A stretch of DNA of 19,382 nucleotides from a bacterium UBA1790 (lineage in GTDB: Bacteria > Bacteroidota > Bacteroidia > Bacteroidales > Muribaculaceae): contig DCGA01000168.1 of NCBI GenBank assembly GCA_002314465.1, forward strand, positions 226-19,607, written 5' to 3'. Shown piece by piece: positions 8,328 to 15,465 of the stretch. Made by a program: the position numbers and the translations under genes. Every line of letters starts with the position of its first letter. Positions within the stretch are counted from its first letter, which is position 1. Under the pieces are notes generated by a model. It worked only from the letters and a program-made list of their open reading frames with translations. It had not been told where the DNA came from and searched no databases.

Positions 8328-10190
8328 TTAATCTATATCCTTATTTATATATTCATAGAGTTTCTTGTAGAACGGGTGCCTTGTCATCGTAGCGGCATTA
8401 CCCATGATAATAAGTTTCATGCGCGCACGCGTAATGGCCACATTCATACGCCTCAGGTCCCTCAAGAAACCTATCTGTCCCTCATCGTTGTCGCGCACCA
8501 TGCTTATCACTATTATGTCGCGTTCCTGACCCTGGAATCCATCCACCGTATTTACCGTTATAAGGCCCCTCATGGGCTTGAAATAGTCGCTGTGGCGTAT
8601 GAGCCTACGCAGGTACTGCACCTGCGCCCTGTAAGGCGAAATAATGCCCACATCAATCCTTTCATCAAGCACACGCTGGCGTCCCACTTTCTCAAAGAAC
8701 TGCTGCAAGGTTTCCATCGTGAGCCTTGCCTCGCTGCGGTTGATGCGGCCGTAACTCTCGCCCACAAACTCCTCCTTGCCGTCGACATCGCTCGTGTCGA
8801 TCCACACGATGGGATTATCATAGTCGAGGATACCCCTGTACTTCACCTCGGGAGCACTCTCCACCTCGCCGTTATAGAACCAGTCGCTCGAGAAACGCAT
8901 TATATCCTCGTTCATCCTGTACTGCACCTTGAGTAATGTCACCACCTGCGGGTTATTCTCCACGATGCGCTCCATGAGTGTTTTCCCCAGTCCGCCCTTC
9001 AAGGCATCGATGCACTTCACCGTGGGCGGCAACTGCTGATGATCGCCGGCAAAGATTACCCTGCCTGCCTTGCGTATCGCTATCCAGCACGCAGCCTCGA
9101 GCGCCTGCGCAGCCTCGTCGATGAACAGGGTAGAGAACTTCATACCCTCAAGCACCCGGCTCGCGCTGCCGGCAAGCGTGCACGAAATAACCCTTGCCTG
9201 TGCAAAGAGGTCGTTGTGGATGCGCAGTTCCATCTCCATGGCACGGTTCTTGAGACGGTCCATCTTCTGGTGGAAAGCCTCGGTCTTGCGACCGCCGGAG
9301 CGCATCTCGCGTATGGTCTTGCGCAACGCCCACAGCTGCGGATAGTCGGGGTGCGCCTCAAAGCGTCTTTCATAGGTCTGCGACAGCATCTTGTCGTTAA
9401 CCCTCGTGGGATTGCCCACACGCAGCACATCCACGCCGCGGTCCATCAGGCGCTCGCTTATCCAGTCCACAGCCATGTTGCTCTGGGCACACACCAGCAC
9501 CTGGTTCTCGCGCCTCAAGGTTTCATATATGGCCTCGACCAGCGTCGTTGTCTTGCCGGTTCCCGGAGGACCATGCACCACGGCAACATCCTTGGCCCAC
9601 AGCACCTCGTTCACCGCACGCTCCTGCGTGGGGTTGAGCCACGGGAACCGCATGGGTGCAAACGAGAACTTGCCCGCATTGCCCTTGTTATAGAACAGGT
9701 CGCGAAGTTGCGCCAGCCGATTGCCCTTGGCATTTACCACACGCCCCAGGGCATCTATCATCAGTTTGTAGGTAGTCTCGTCGAACGACAGCTGCACGCC
9801 CACGGCATCGTGGCTCATAAGTCTCGACACACACTCCTGGTCGGGCATGACCACCACCATGCGATCGGCCTCGGCATAACTCACCGTGCCCGTGAACTTG
9901 AAGTAACTGATGTCATCGAGTCCGCTCTGGGCAAAGAACATCACCTGGCGCCCGTATTCAAAGTTGTGCTCAATCTCGCTGTCCTCGCTGCGCGACAGTT
10001 CCACCACCAGTTGGTTGAGCGAGTTGTAATAACTCCTGCCCACAGCCAACGGGAACCAACAGTCGCCACGCTTCACCTTGCGGCCCACACCCATAGTCTC
10101 GGTGAGTCGCTGGAACTCGTTGCGCTCGTGGTCATACTCCAGTTGCAGCAGCGCGCGTTGCTTTATAAGTTCGTTGGCGGGATTGTTCAC
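8328..10190 (-). CDS. UPF1/IGHMBP2-like superfamily 1 helicase
   Basis: A 620-residue protein with the full SF1 motif set: Q motif LNPTQERAV (Gln189), Walker A GPPGTGKT at 207-214, DEAA at 358-361, GDHQQLPP at 382-389, then MNEDIMRF, VNTVDGFQGQERDIIVISM and RRMNVAITRARMKLIIMGN near the C-terminus. This is the UPF1-like AAA_11/AAA_12 arrangement, common in Bacteroidetes, with an N-terminal OB-like region (about 38-120). It probably unwinds DNA or RNA 5' to 3'; the exact role is not known. The first codon is GTG (complement of 10188-10190), with an in-frame TGA two codons upstream, so this is the earliest possible start, and MNNPANELIKQ resembles the family N-terminus. It leads an operon with the DUF3298 lipoprotein. 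Confidence 0.92.
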   Translation of the reverse strand: MNNPANELIKQRALLQLEYDHERNEFQRLTETMGVGRKVKRGDCWFPLAVGRSYYNSLNQLVVELSRSEDSEIEHNFEYGRQVMFFAQSGLDDISYFKFTGTVSYAEADRMVVVMPDQECVSRLMSHDAVGVQLSFDETTYKLMIDALGRVVNAKGNRLAQLRDLFYNKGNAGKFSFAPMRFPWLNPTQERAVNEVLWAKDVAVVHGPPGTGKTTTLVEAIYETLRRENQVLVCAQSNMAVDWISERLMDRGVDVLRVGNPTRVNDKMLSQTYERRFEAHPDYPQLWALRKTIREMRSGGRKTEAFHQKMDRLKNRAMEMELRIHNDLFAQARVISCTLAGSASRVLEGMKFSTLFIDEAAQALEAACWIAIRKAGRVIFAGDHQQLPPTVKCIDALKGGLGKTLMERIVENNPQVVTLLKVQYRMNEDIMRFSSDWFYNGEVESAPEVKYRGILDYDNPIVWIDTSDVDGKEEFVGESYGRINRSEARLTMETLQQFFEKVGRQRVLDERIDVGIISPYRAQVQYLRRLIRHSDYFKPMRGLITVNTVDGFQGQERDIIVISMVRDNDEGQIGFLRDLRRMNVAITRARMKLIIMGNAATMTRHPFYKKLYEYINKDID

Positions 10191-10600
10191 AGTTCAATAT
10201 ATAAATATTATTTTTTCTTTTTTAAAAAACTCTTTTTATATGATGATGATAGGGTGTTAATAACGTTGAAAACTTTTCCTGCAAACTATTGCATTTATGG
10301 TTATTAATATCCGCGTCGCGGTTATCATCACTTCATTAACAAGGTTACTTATTGAGTATAAAGCACTTCTATACTTTATTAACAACCTGTTAATAATATG
10401 CAAAGTTAATATTTTTTTCCTCAACCTGCTGTTGAAAACCCACAAAAATGATGTGCAAACTCTAAATAAAAGAAACCAATAACTAATTTGGAAAATACCG
10501 CACATTTTATTAAGCCGCATCGATTTCATTTTGTCAAGTCTTTTTTATTAAAAATTATTGTAAAGTTTTCCACACATATTAACAGGGTTATTAACAACAT
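10191..10600. other. AT-rich intergenic region with TTATTAACA cluster (candidate origin or control region)
   Basis: No gene here. The 9-mer TTATTAACA or its complement TGTTAATAA occurs exactly four times (10255-10263, 10376-10384, 10388-10396, 10588-10596). One-mismatch forms lie at 10301-10309 and 10333-10341. TTTTCCACA (10566-10574) fits the DnaA-box pattern TTWTNCACA. A/T runs at 10200-10240 could be an unwinding element. The two central copies form a 9-bp inverted repeat around ACC. This could be a replication origin or a dense control region for the helicase gene. Confidence 0.45.
10401..10408 (-). promoter_or_regulatory. -7 promoter box of the helicase operon
   Basis: The minus strand reads TAACTTTGCAT here, a good TAnnTTTG match. 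It implies a leader of about 200 bases to the GTG at 10190. The TTATTAACA-ACC-TGTTAATAA inverted repeat (10376-10396) covers the expected start point, so it could be an operator. Confidence 0.5.
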
Positions 10601-10602
10601 AA

Positions 10603-10916
10603 TTTAAAAGATTCAAGAGATTTAATTTACTACAGATTACACAGATTGCACAGATTAATTACTGTGTGCCTGGCGATTCATCGTCAGGATATATTTTGTC
10701 CTATTAGTCTAAATATAAACCACGAATTGACACGAATGAACACTAATTATATGCTTTTTTGTTCTTTTAGTCAAAAAAATAAAATCTGTGAGATTAGTGA
10801 AATCTGTGCGAGGTTAATCACCCTCGCGAAGCATAATTTCTTTTTGTTCTTAAATCATCAGGCAAAGCCCTTTTGTTCTTCTGTCTAAAAATCCACACTC
10901 GCGAAGCAATTTTAAT
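10603..10916. repeat. Intergenic phrase-repeat zone 1
   Basis: No gene. Phrases in order: TTAAAAGATTCAAGAGATTT (10603-10622), ACAGATTACACAGATTGCAC (10632-10651), an ACTGTGTG hairpin (10661-10688), a CACGAATT/ACTAATTATATGC/TTAGTC element (10720-10778), AATCTGTG words (10784-10810), and CTCGCGAAGC twice (10823-10832, 10898-10907). All recur elsewhere in the window, several in inverse orientation. Confidence 0.8.
10661..10688 (+). repeat. ACTGTGTG-foot hairpin, copy 1
   Basis: ACTGTGTG (10661-10668) is followed directly by an 8-bp stem CCTGGCGA/TCGTCAGG (one G-T pair) with tetraloop TTCA. The same foot and geometry with a different stem sequence occur at 11563-11590. There is no T-run after it, so it is not a normal terminator. 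Confidence 0.7.
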
Positions 10917-10919
10917 GAG

Positions 10920-10957
10920 TTTCAGTTCTATTCTTTCAGTTTAAAACACTAACTTTG
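10920..10957 (+). promoter_or_regulatory. Promoter of the TrmH-family gene
   Basis: TAACTTTG (10950-10957) ends 4 bases before the ATG at 10962. TTTCAGTTCTATTCTTTC (10920-10937) is identical to the sequence upstream of the GH3 gene. The transcript is predicted to be leaderless or nearly so. Confidence 0.75.
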
Positions 10958-10961
10958 CATC

Positions 10962-11492
10962 ATGAAGAAGAAGTCAATGATAGATCTCCACCGTGTCGAT
11001 GCCGAGCAGTACCACAGCGTGGAGAAGATACCCCTGGTTGTAGTACTCGACAACGTGCGCAGCGAGATGAACGTGGGCAGCGTGTTCCGCACCGCCGACG
11101 CATTCGTCATCGACAGCGTGTGCCTGTGTGGCATCACTTCACAGCCGCCCCGCCCCGAGATTCACAAGACCGCCCTCGGCGCCGAGGAGTCGGTAGTGTG
11201 GCACTACTATCAGTCGACCATTGACTGCATCAACGATTTGCGCAGCAAAGGTCATAAAATTTGTTCGATTGAGCAAGTACACGGCAGCACAAGTCTTGAA
11301 CAATTTATCATCAAGCCCGGCGAAAAATATGCCGTAGTCTTTGGTAATGAGGTAAAAGGAGTGCAGCAAGAGGTTGTTGATAACAGCGACACCTGCATCG
11401 AGATTCCCCAACTCGGCACAAAACACTCGCTCAACATCGCCAACACCGCCGCCATCGTCATGTGGAACCTCTTCCAGCAATTCAAACTCTAA
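10962..11492 (+). CDS. TrmH/SpoU-family RNA 2'-O-methyltransferase
   Basis: A 176-residue SPOUT-fold protein, the size of a minimal catalytic domain with no extra RNA-binding domain. The three family motifs are visible: NVGSVFRTADA at 37-47 (motif 1, with the catalytic Arg), VVFGNEVKGV at 125-134 (motif 2) and IPQLGTKHSLNIANTAAIVMW at 148-168 (motif 3, knotted SAM-binding loop). It should methylate a ribose in tRNA or rRNA using S-adenosylmethionine; the target nucleotide cannot be told from sequence. Cytoplasmic. It stands alone between two repeat zones, with its own promoter and a terminator about 100 bases after the stop. ATG 10962 directly follows the -7 box. Confidence 0.92.
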   Translation: MKKKSMIDLHRVDAEQYHSVEKIPLVVVLDNVRSEMNVGSVFRTADAFVIDSVCLCGITSQPPRPEIHKTALGAEESVVWHYYQSTIDCINDLRSKGHKICSIEQVHGSTSLEQFIIKPGEKYAVVFGNEVKGVQQEVVDNSDTCIEIPQLGTKHSLNIANTAAIVMWNLFQQFKL

Positions 11493-11500
11493 TATAGATA

Positions 11501-11530
11501 GCTCCCACAGAGGCACAGAGGGCACGGAGA
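11501..11530. repeat. CAGAGGCACAGAGG phrase, inverse copy of 15748-15777
   Basis: The first 25 bases (11501-11525) are the exact reverse complement of 15753-15777; the match then breaks at one G/A difference. The unit has an internal period of about 9 (CACAGAGG-CACAGAGGG-CAC). A TTTAAGGGATTTAAAAGATT phrase (11541-11560) follows. Confidence 0.85.
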
Positions 11531-11562
11531 AAACTGCGGATTTAAGGGATTTAAAAGATTCA

Positions 11563-11590
11563 ACTGTGTGCCCGTCAAATTTTTGACGGG
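11563..11590 (+). repeat. ACTGTGTG-foot hairpin, copy 2
   Basis: ACTGTGTG (11563-11570) is followed by a perfect 8-bp stem CCCGTCAA/TTGACGGG with tetraloop ATTT. Length, foot and loop size are the same as copy 1 (10661-10688), but the stem sequence differs at several paired positions. Confidence 0.7.
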
Positions 11591-11596
11591 TAATAA

Positions 11597-11622
11597 AAAA
11601 AGGGGCTTCATAGCCCCTTTTT
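11597..11622. terminator. Bidirectional terminator between TrmH gene and methyltransferase
   Basis: Stem AGGGGCT (11601-11607) / AGCCCCT (11612-11618) with loop TCAT, extended by an A-run before and a T-run after. It can therefore end the plus-strand TrmH transcript and the minus-strand restriction operon. Confidence 0.85.
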
Positions 11623-11683
11623 CTTTTTCTTTAAATTTACTATTTATTATTCAATATTATCAAACATATATTTTGCAAAAAAT

Positions 11684-13009
11684 CTAACTAACAGCATCTA
11701 CACTCTTTAATAAGAAACAGAGATATGTTTTTCCTGATGTTTCAAAGCCTAATGTCTTTAAAAATGAAGAATCAATTAGTATTGGTTCTTCTGCATCTAG
11801 TTCATATAAATCTGCACTTTTCTTATGGTGTAATAATAAGTATTTTGGCATGATTGCACAATCTTCCTTGAAAATAGAACCTTTTCGTCCGTCAGAACGG
11901 ACATAATAAAGTTTATTATTAAGGATGAGTTGCTTATGCCAATCTCCTTTATAGTAACCAACCAAGATAGGAATATCTTTTTTATTTTCTGATTCTTGGA
12001 TAGGTTCTGATACTTCCTGATGATTTAAGGCATAAAGGATGGATTTGGCTATCTCATTTCCTAATTTTGGTGGGACAGCATTACCAATCATCTTGTATGC
12101 ATCCTTTATTTCATCATATTCAAAGATAAAACTATCTGGGAACGTTTGTATTCTTGCACATTCCCTAACACTTAGTCTTCTATATTCTTTCAACTTATCT
12201 TTTTGGAAGTTCCAGTTTTCATGTCCGAAATATATCATTTTTGGAGATGAAGGATGTAACGGAGCAAAGTCAGCTGTGGCATTTATTGTAAATGATGGCT
12301 GTTGCCAACCTCTACGTCTATTTCCACGATAATAAAATAAACCAAATTTTGATATAATAACGTCATGGTTAGGACGTTTTGGATTCATCTCAATAACATC
12401 CTTCGACTTTTGCCCAGTATAAAAATTAGGTTCTTCTATTATATCTCCAATTGCTTTTTTAAGAGATACTGGTTCTGTACATATAGAATTTGGGAATGTG
12501 AATACAACATTCAATTCTTTCCTAAATCCAACAAAAAAAACCCTTTCTCGATTTTGTGGTATGCGGAAGTTTACTGCATCCAATAATGACCATTGAACAT
12601 CATAACCCGCATTATTAAGCCTATGTAAAAAGTCCTCAAAAACTTCTTTGAACTTATCATCAAGCATACCCTTTACATTTTCAATGACAAAGAATTTTGG
12701 TTTCTTTGCATTGATTAGTTCTATATACTTTAAAAATAGTTGTCCTCGTTCATCTTCAAGGCCTTTTTGTTTACCGCCTACACTCCATGATTGACATGGA
12801 GGGCCGCCTATAAAACCGTCACAATCCGGTATTGAATTTGGTTCAATTTTGCGGACATCACACAAAACAAATTCTGTATTGGGATGATTCCGAATATATG
12901 TGGCACGACAATGTTGTTCGAACTCATTAGCCCAAATTACATTAAATCCAGCTTGTTCAAAACCCAAGTCAAGACCACCACAACCCGCAAAAAATGACAC
13001 TACATTCAT
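11684..13009 (-). CDS. DNA cytosine-C5 methyltransferase (Dcm family)
   Basis: A 441-residue protein with the classical C5-methyltransferase motif order: FFAGCGGLDLGF at 6-17 (motif I, SAM binding), GGPPCQSWS at 68-76 (motif IV, catalytic Cys72), ENVKG at 110-114 (motif VI), QNRERVFFVGF at 152-162 (motif VIII), a target-recognition region about 165-275, RRLSVRECARIQTFP at 277-291 (motif IX) and GNAVPPKLGNEIA at 309-321 (motif X). About 110 residues follow motif X (LVGYYKGDWHKQ to the end), an extra domain I do not recognise. It transfers a methyl group from SAM to cytosine and would protect host DNA. Its ATG overlaps the upstream nuclease-helicase stop by one base (TAATG), so the two are coupled. 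The gene is AT-rich compared with its chromosomal neighbours. Confidence 0.95.
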   Translation of the reverse strand: MNVVSFFAGCGGLDLGFEQAGFNVIWANEFEQHCRATYIRNHPNTEFVLCDVRKIEPNSIPDCDGFIGGPPCQSWSVGGKQKGLEDERGQLFLKYIELINAKKPKFFVIENVKGMLDDKFKEVFEDFLHRLNNAGYDVQWSLLDAVNFRIPQNRERVFFVGFRKELNVVFTFPNSICTEPVSLKKAIGDIIEEPNFYTGQKSKDVIEMNPKRPNHDVIISKFGLFYYRGNRRRGWQQPSFTINATADFAPLHPSSPKMIYFGHENWNFQKDKLKEYRRLSVRECARIQTFPDSFIFEYDEIKDAYKMIGNAVPPKLGNEIAKSILYALNHQEVSEPIQESENKKDIPILVGYYKGDWHKQLILNNKLYYVRSDGRKGSIFKEDCAIMPKYLLLHHKKSADLYELDAEEPILIDSSFLKTLGFETSGKTYLCFLLKSVDAVS

Positions 13010-15075
13010 TATATTTTTTTTATTCCTAATTCTTCTAGATAGTTATATATTCCATCATACCACTCAGGATTACGTGTTTCATCCGGCGGCACACTATTGT
13101 CTCCTTCTGGAACTACTATCACCATACCTTGTCGAGCACGAGTTAGAAGTACTCGATATGCGTTTATTTGATATTCTTTATTTGTTGATTTAAGTATATT
13201 TTGCCACTTTTTACCACTGCGAAGTTGAAAGTGTTTCCAATATTTTCCGTCTTTACTGAGGCGTAAATCTGCATCCCATACAACACAGGCCCAGTCTATT
13301 TCAAGACCTTGAACCTTGAATTCTGTTAAAGTATCTTCTAAGGCATTGCTTGAACGAATATCAGAATCATTTTCCAAAAACCAGTGGACGAAATCGGGTT
13401 GGTAACGGACGTTGATACTTATTGCTTTTAATCTCTCAGCCTTACTACTTGCCAATAATCCCATACGTTCACTTCCTCTATTATGACTACGGAGCCATAT
13501 CTTTGCCTTATCAAGTGAACGTGTTAATACTATAGGATAGTTTTCTAATTCTTTTAGAGTTGCTGATGCTTCCTTATTATTTAGATTAAGCAATTGATTG
13601 ATAAATATACTAACCTTCTCTGAACGGAATGAACGCATAGACATCTTTAAATGAAGGTTTTCCTTTACTATCAATTGATTTTTTATTAACTTCATTTCTT
13701 CTTGCGTAACATCACCAGATTGAAGAAGGTAATCAGACATATAGACATCCCATTCTTCAAAACTTCTGTGAATACTTTCAATCCATTCTGTTAGTCCTGC
13801 CTCTCCTTTGTTTATTGCTTGACCATTTCCAACCAAGCATACAACTACACCCCAATCTGTTTGGCGATCCATGCAAGAAATAAGGTATTCAGGTTCACTA
13901 TAAGGAAAACAATGTATTCCCTTTTTTTCGCGCATGAATCGTTTCAACTCATTTGACGTCCATGCTCGTTGTGCTTCATCAAAGATGGCTACATGTTCAG
14001 TAGGAATATATGCCTTATCGGTATGACTTTGGAAATAATCAGTGATTGGAACAATCTTGTTTTCCTCTACCCTTGTACCTTCAAGATAAGTATCTCTATA
14101 GTGATGAATCATTTGAATGAAGGCTTTAACCTTGCTTTTTGCTTCTTCCTTGGTACAAACCTTGCGGCCCTCTAATTTTGCATTAAATTTATCTCTTCGT
14201 AAATAGTCACGAGTTAATGCCTCTTGTAATACTTCAACAAGAGGATAATTACCTGATAAATAAACAGCTTTCTCGCCACGTTTAAATTGATCGATTGCTG
14301 TATTCAATCCGATTAGTGTTTTTCCTGCACCAGGAACACCTGTAATAAAACAAATAGCTTTACGATTATTTTCACGACAATAGTTGATAATATTACATAG
14401 TTCTTCCGTAGCTTTATCAATATCACCACCATGTTTTGTTATATCCTCAACGGAATTTTCCTCATATAGAGCAATAGCTGCTTCTATAATTGTAGGTGTT
14501 GGTTCATAACCACTTTTTGCCCAATTATCATCTTGTTTTGTTGTTTGAAATTTATGAGGTATTTCAGACAGAGCCTTAGTAATAGCTTTGACCAAAAGAT
14601 TTGCATTTACTTTTAATGGTTCATAAACATTGTCATCAAAATGTTTGAGTTCAATGTTACAATTAATGTCTTTTTCATTTGGAACTACAAGTATTGGAAC
14701 AAGTGATCTAGAGCGACATCCTTCTTGAAAATTCTTCAAGTCAAGTGCATAATCCCACACTTGAATAAATGAATCATGATTAAATTTTTGCTCAGAAGTC
14801 TTATATTCGAGTATGAATACAACACCATTTATTATGGCAATCACATCGGCACGTCGTCCCATACGAGGAATATTGTATTCAAAGTAAACGCTTCCTTGAT
14901 TAGAAAAAGGCAAGAGACAAGTATGAAGATTTACTATTTCCTCTACCCATGATTTAGATGTCTCATCATTGATATCATGTTGAGATGCCAATGTGAGTTT
15001 ACCAACTATTTCGTCGGTATTTCTTTTCAAGAAATCTGAAATAGAGTCAGAGTAGTAATATCTAAGAGATGCCAT
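13009..15075 (-). CDS. PD-(D/E)XK nuclease-like domain fused to DUF2075 helicase
   Basis: A 688-residue protein, probably the restriction component. N-terminal part: FEYNIPRMGRRADVIAII then GVVFILEYKT, giving Asp77, Glu90 and Lys92 in a D-(x12)-E-x-K arrangement, with QVWDYALDL behind (Gln105, Tyr109; the QxxxY motif of RecB/Cas4-type nucleases). Central and C-terminal part, DUF2075 helicase: GVPGAGKT at 246-253 (Walker A), VAIFDEAQRAW at 362-372 (Walker B), VGNGQAINKGE at 416-425, EFKVQGLEIDW at 585-595 and YRVLLTRARQGMVIVVP at 640-656. Restriction activity is inferred from the nuclease motif and the gene order. It starts 3 bases after the regulator stop and overlaps the methyltransferase by one base. 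AT-rich, probably acquired. Alternative: a repair or phage-defence nuclease that only travels with the methyltransferase. Confidence 0.88.
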   Translation of the reverse strand: MASLRYYYSDSISDFLKRNTDEIVGKLTLASQHDINDETSKSWVEEIVNLHTCLLPFSNQGSVYFEYNIPRMGRRADVIAIINGVVFILEYKTSEQKFNHDSFIQVWDYALDLKNFQEGCRSRSLVPILVVPNEKDINCNIELKHFDDNVYEPLKVNANLLVKAITKALSEIPHKFQTTKQDDNWAKSGYEPTPTIIEAAIALYEENSVEDITKHGGDIDKATEELCNIINYCRENNRKAICFITGVPGAGKTLIGLNTAIDQFKRGEKAVYLSGNYPLVEVLQEALTRDYLRRDKFNAKLEGRKVCTKEEAKSKVKAFIQMIHHYRDTYLEGTRVEENKIVPITDYFQSHTDKAYIPTEHVAIFDEAQRAWTSNELKRFMREKKGIHCFPYSEPEYLISCMDRQTDWGVVVCLVGNGQAINKGEAGLTEWIESIHRSFEEWDVYMSDYLLQSGDVTQEEMKLIKNQLIVKENLHLKMSMRSFRSEKVSIFINQLLNLNNKEASATLKELENYPIVLTRSLDKAKIWLRSHNRGSERMGLLASSKAERLKAISINVRYQPDFVHWFLENDSDIRSSNALEDTLTEFKVQGLEIDWACVVWDADLRLSKDGKYWKHFQLRSGKKWQNILKSTNKEYQINAYRVLLTRARQGMVIVVPEGDNSVPPDETRNPEWYDGIYNYLEELGIKKI

Positions 15076-15078
15076 TTT

Positions 15079-15294
15079 TCAGTTATTCAATAGCATGGGG
15101 ATGGTTACGTTAAGCGCTTTCGCGATTTTCTCCATGCTCAGTAATGTAATGTTCTTTTCGCTTCGCTCGATCATGCCCACATAGGTGCGGTGCACACCGG
15201 CTTTCTCGGCCAGTTTCTCTTGAGATAGGCCCGCTTCGGTCCTGTACCTCTGTACGTTAGCTGCAAAAACATCTAAAATTGTATTCGTTTTCAT
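15079..15294 (-). CDS. XRE-family controller-like regulator of the restriction operon
   Basis: A 71-residue protein that is almost only a Cro/CI helix-turn-helix: NVQRYRTEAGLSQEKLAEKA then GVHRTYVGMIERSEKNITL. The HRTY-xx-IER-xx-(R/K)N-I-(S/T)L stretch is what restriction-modification controller (C) proteins usually show. I start at ATG 15294 (MKTNTILDVF). The longer frame to 15327 would begin with a TTG inside the -7 promoter box, which cannot be in the transcript. It is the first gene of the operon and lies 3 bases before the nuclease-helicase. An inverted repeat around the promoter is its likely operator, so self-regulation and delayed nuclease expression after entry into a new host are expected. 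Confidence 0.85.
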   Translation of the reverse strand: MKTNTILDVFAANVQRYRTEAGLSQEKLAEKAGVHRTYVGMIERSEKNITLLSMEKIAKALNVTIPMLLNN

Positions 15295-15312
15295 CTCTCT
15301 CTTTTTGATGAT

Positions 15313-15367
15313 AATTATAGTATGCAAAATTACAAACCACCCAAATTAATATCAACATACTATAGTT
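15313..15367 (-). promoter_or_regulatory. Restriction-operon promoter bracketed by an inverted-repeat operator
   Basis: On the minus strand the -7 box is TAATTTTG (15332 down to 15325) and TTG at 15355-15353 is a -33 element with a 20-base gap. AATTATAGTATG (15313-15324) and CATACTATAGTT (15356-15367) are inverted copies with one mismatch, exactly outside the two promoter boxes. The outer arm includes the palindrome ACTATAGT, similar to the ACTnnnAGT-type half sites of restriction controller proteins. Confidence 0.7.
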
Positions 15368-15465
15368 AGCATCTACCGTAATAATTAATTATTCACAGCA
15401 AAATTATCCACCCCATGTGCCACTTTCCCGCCCACCTAAGTTAAAAATCCCACCCCATTCCCCAC

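Noticed and set aside
9039..10307. 422-codon plus-strand open frame opposite the helicase gene
   Set aside because: It is the antisense shadow of a strongly supported helicase gene, its protein is His/Leu-rich with no recognisable domain, and it has no promoter or start signal.
15295..15327. Longer start (TTG) of the XRE regulator
   Set aside because: The TTG lies inside the -7 box of the operon promoter, so it would not be in the mRNA; ATG 15294 gives a normal-length controller protein.
15389..15412. DnaA-box matches TTATTCACA and TTATCCACC as an origin
   Set aside because: Only one exact and one near match, close to the restriction promoter, without a cluster or an unwinding element.
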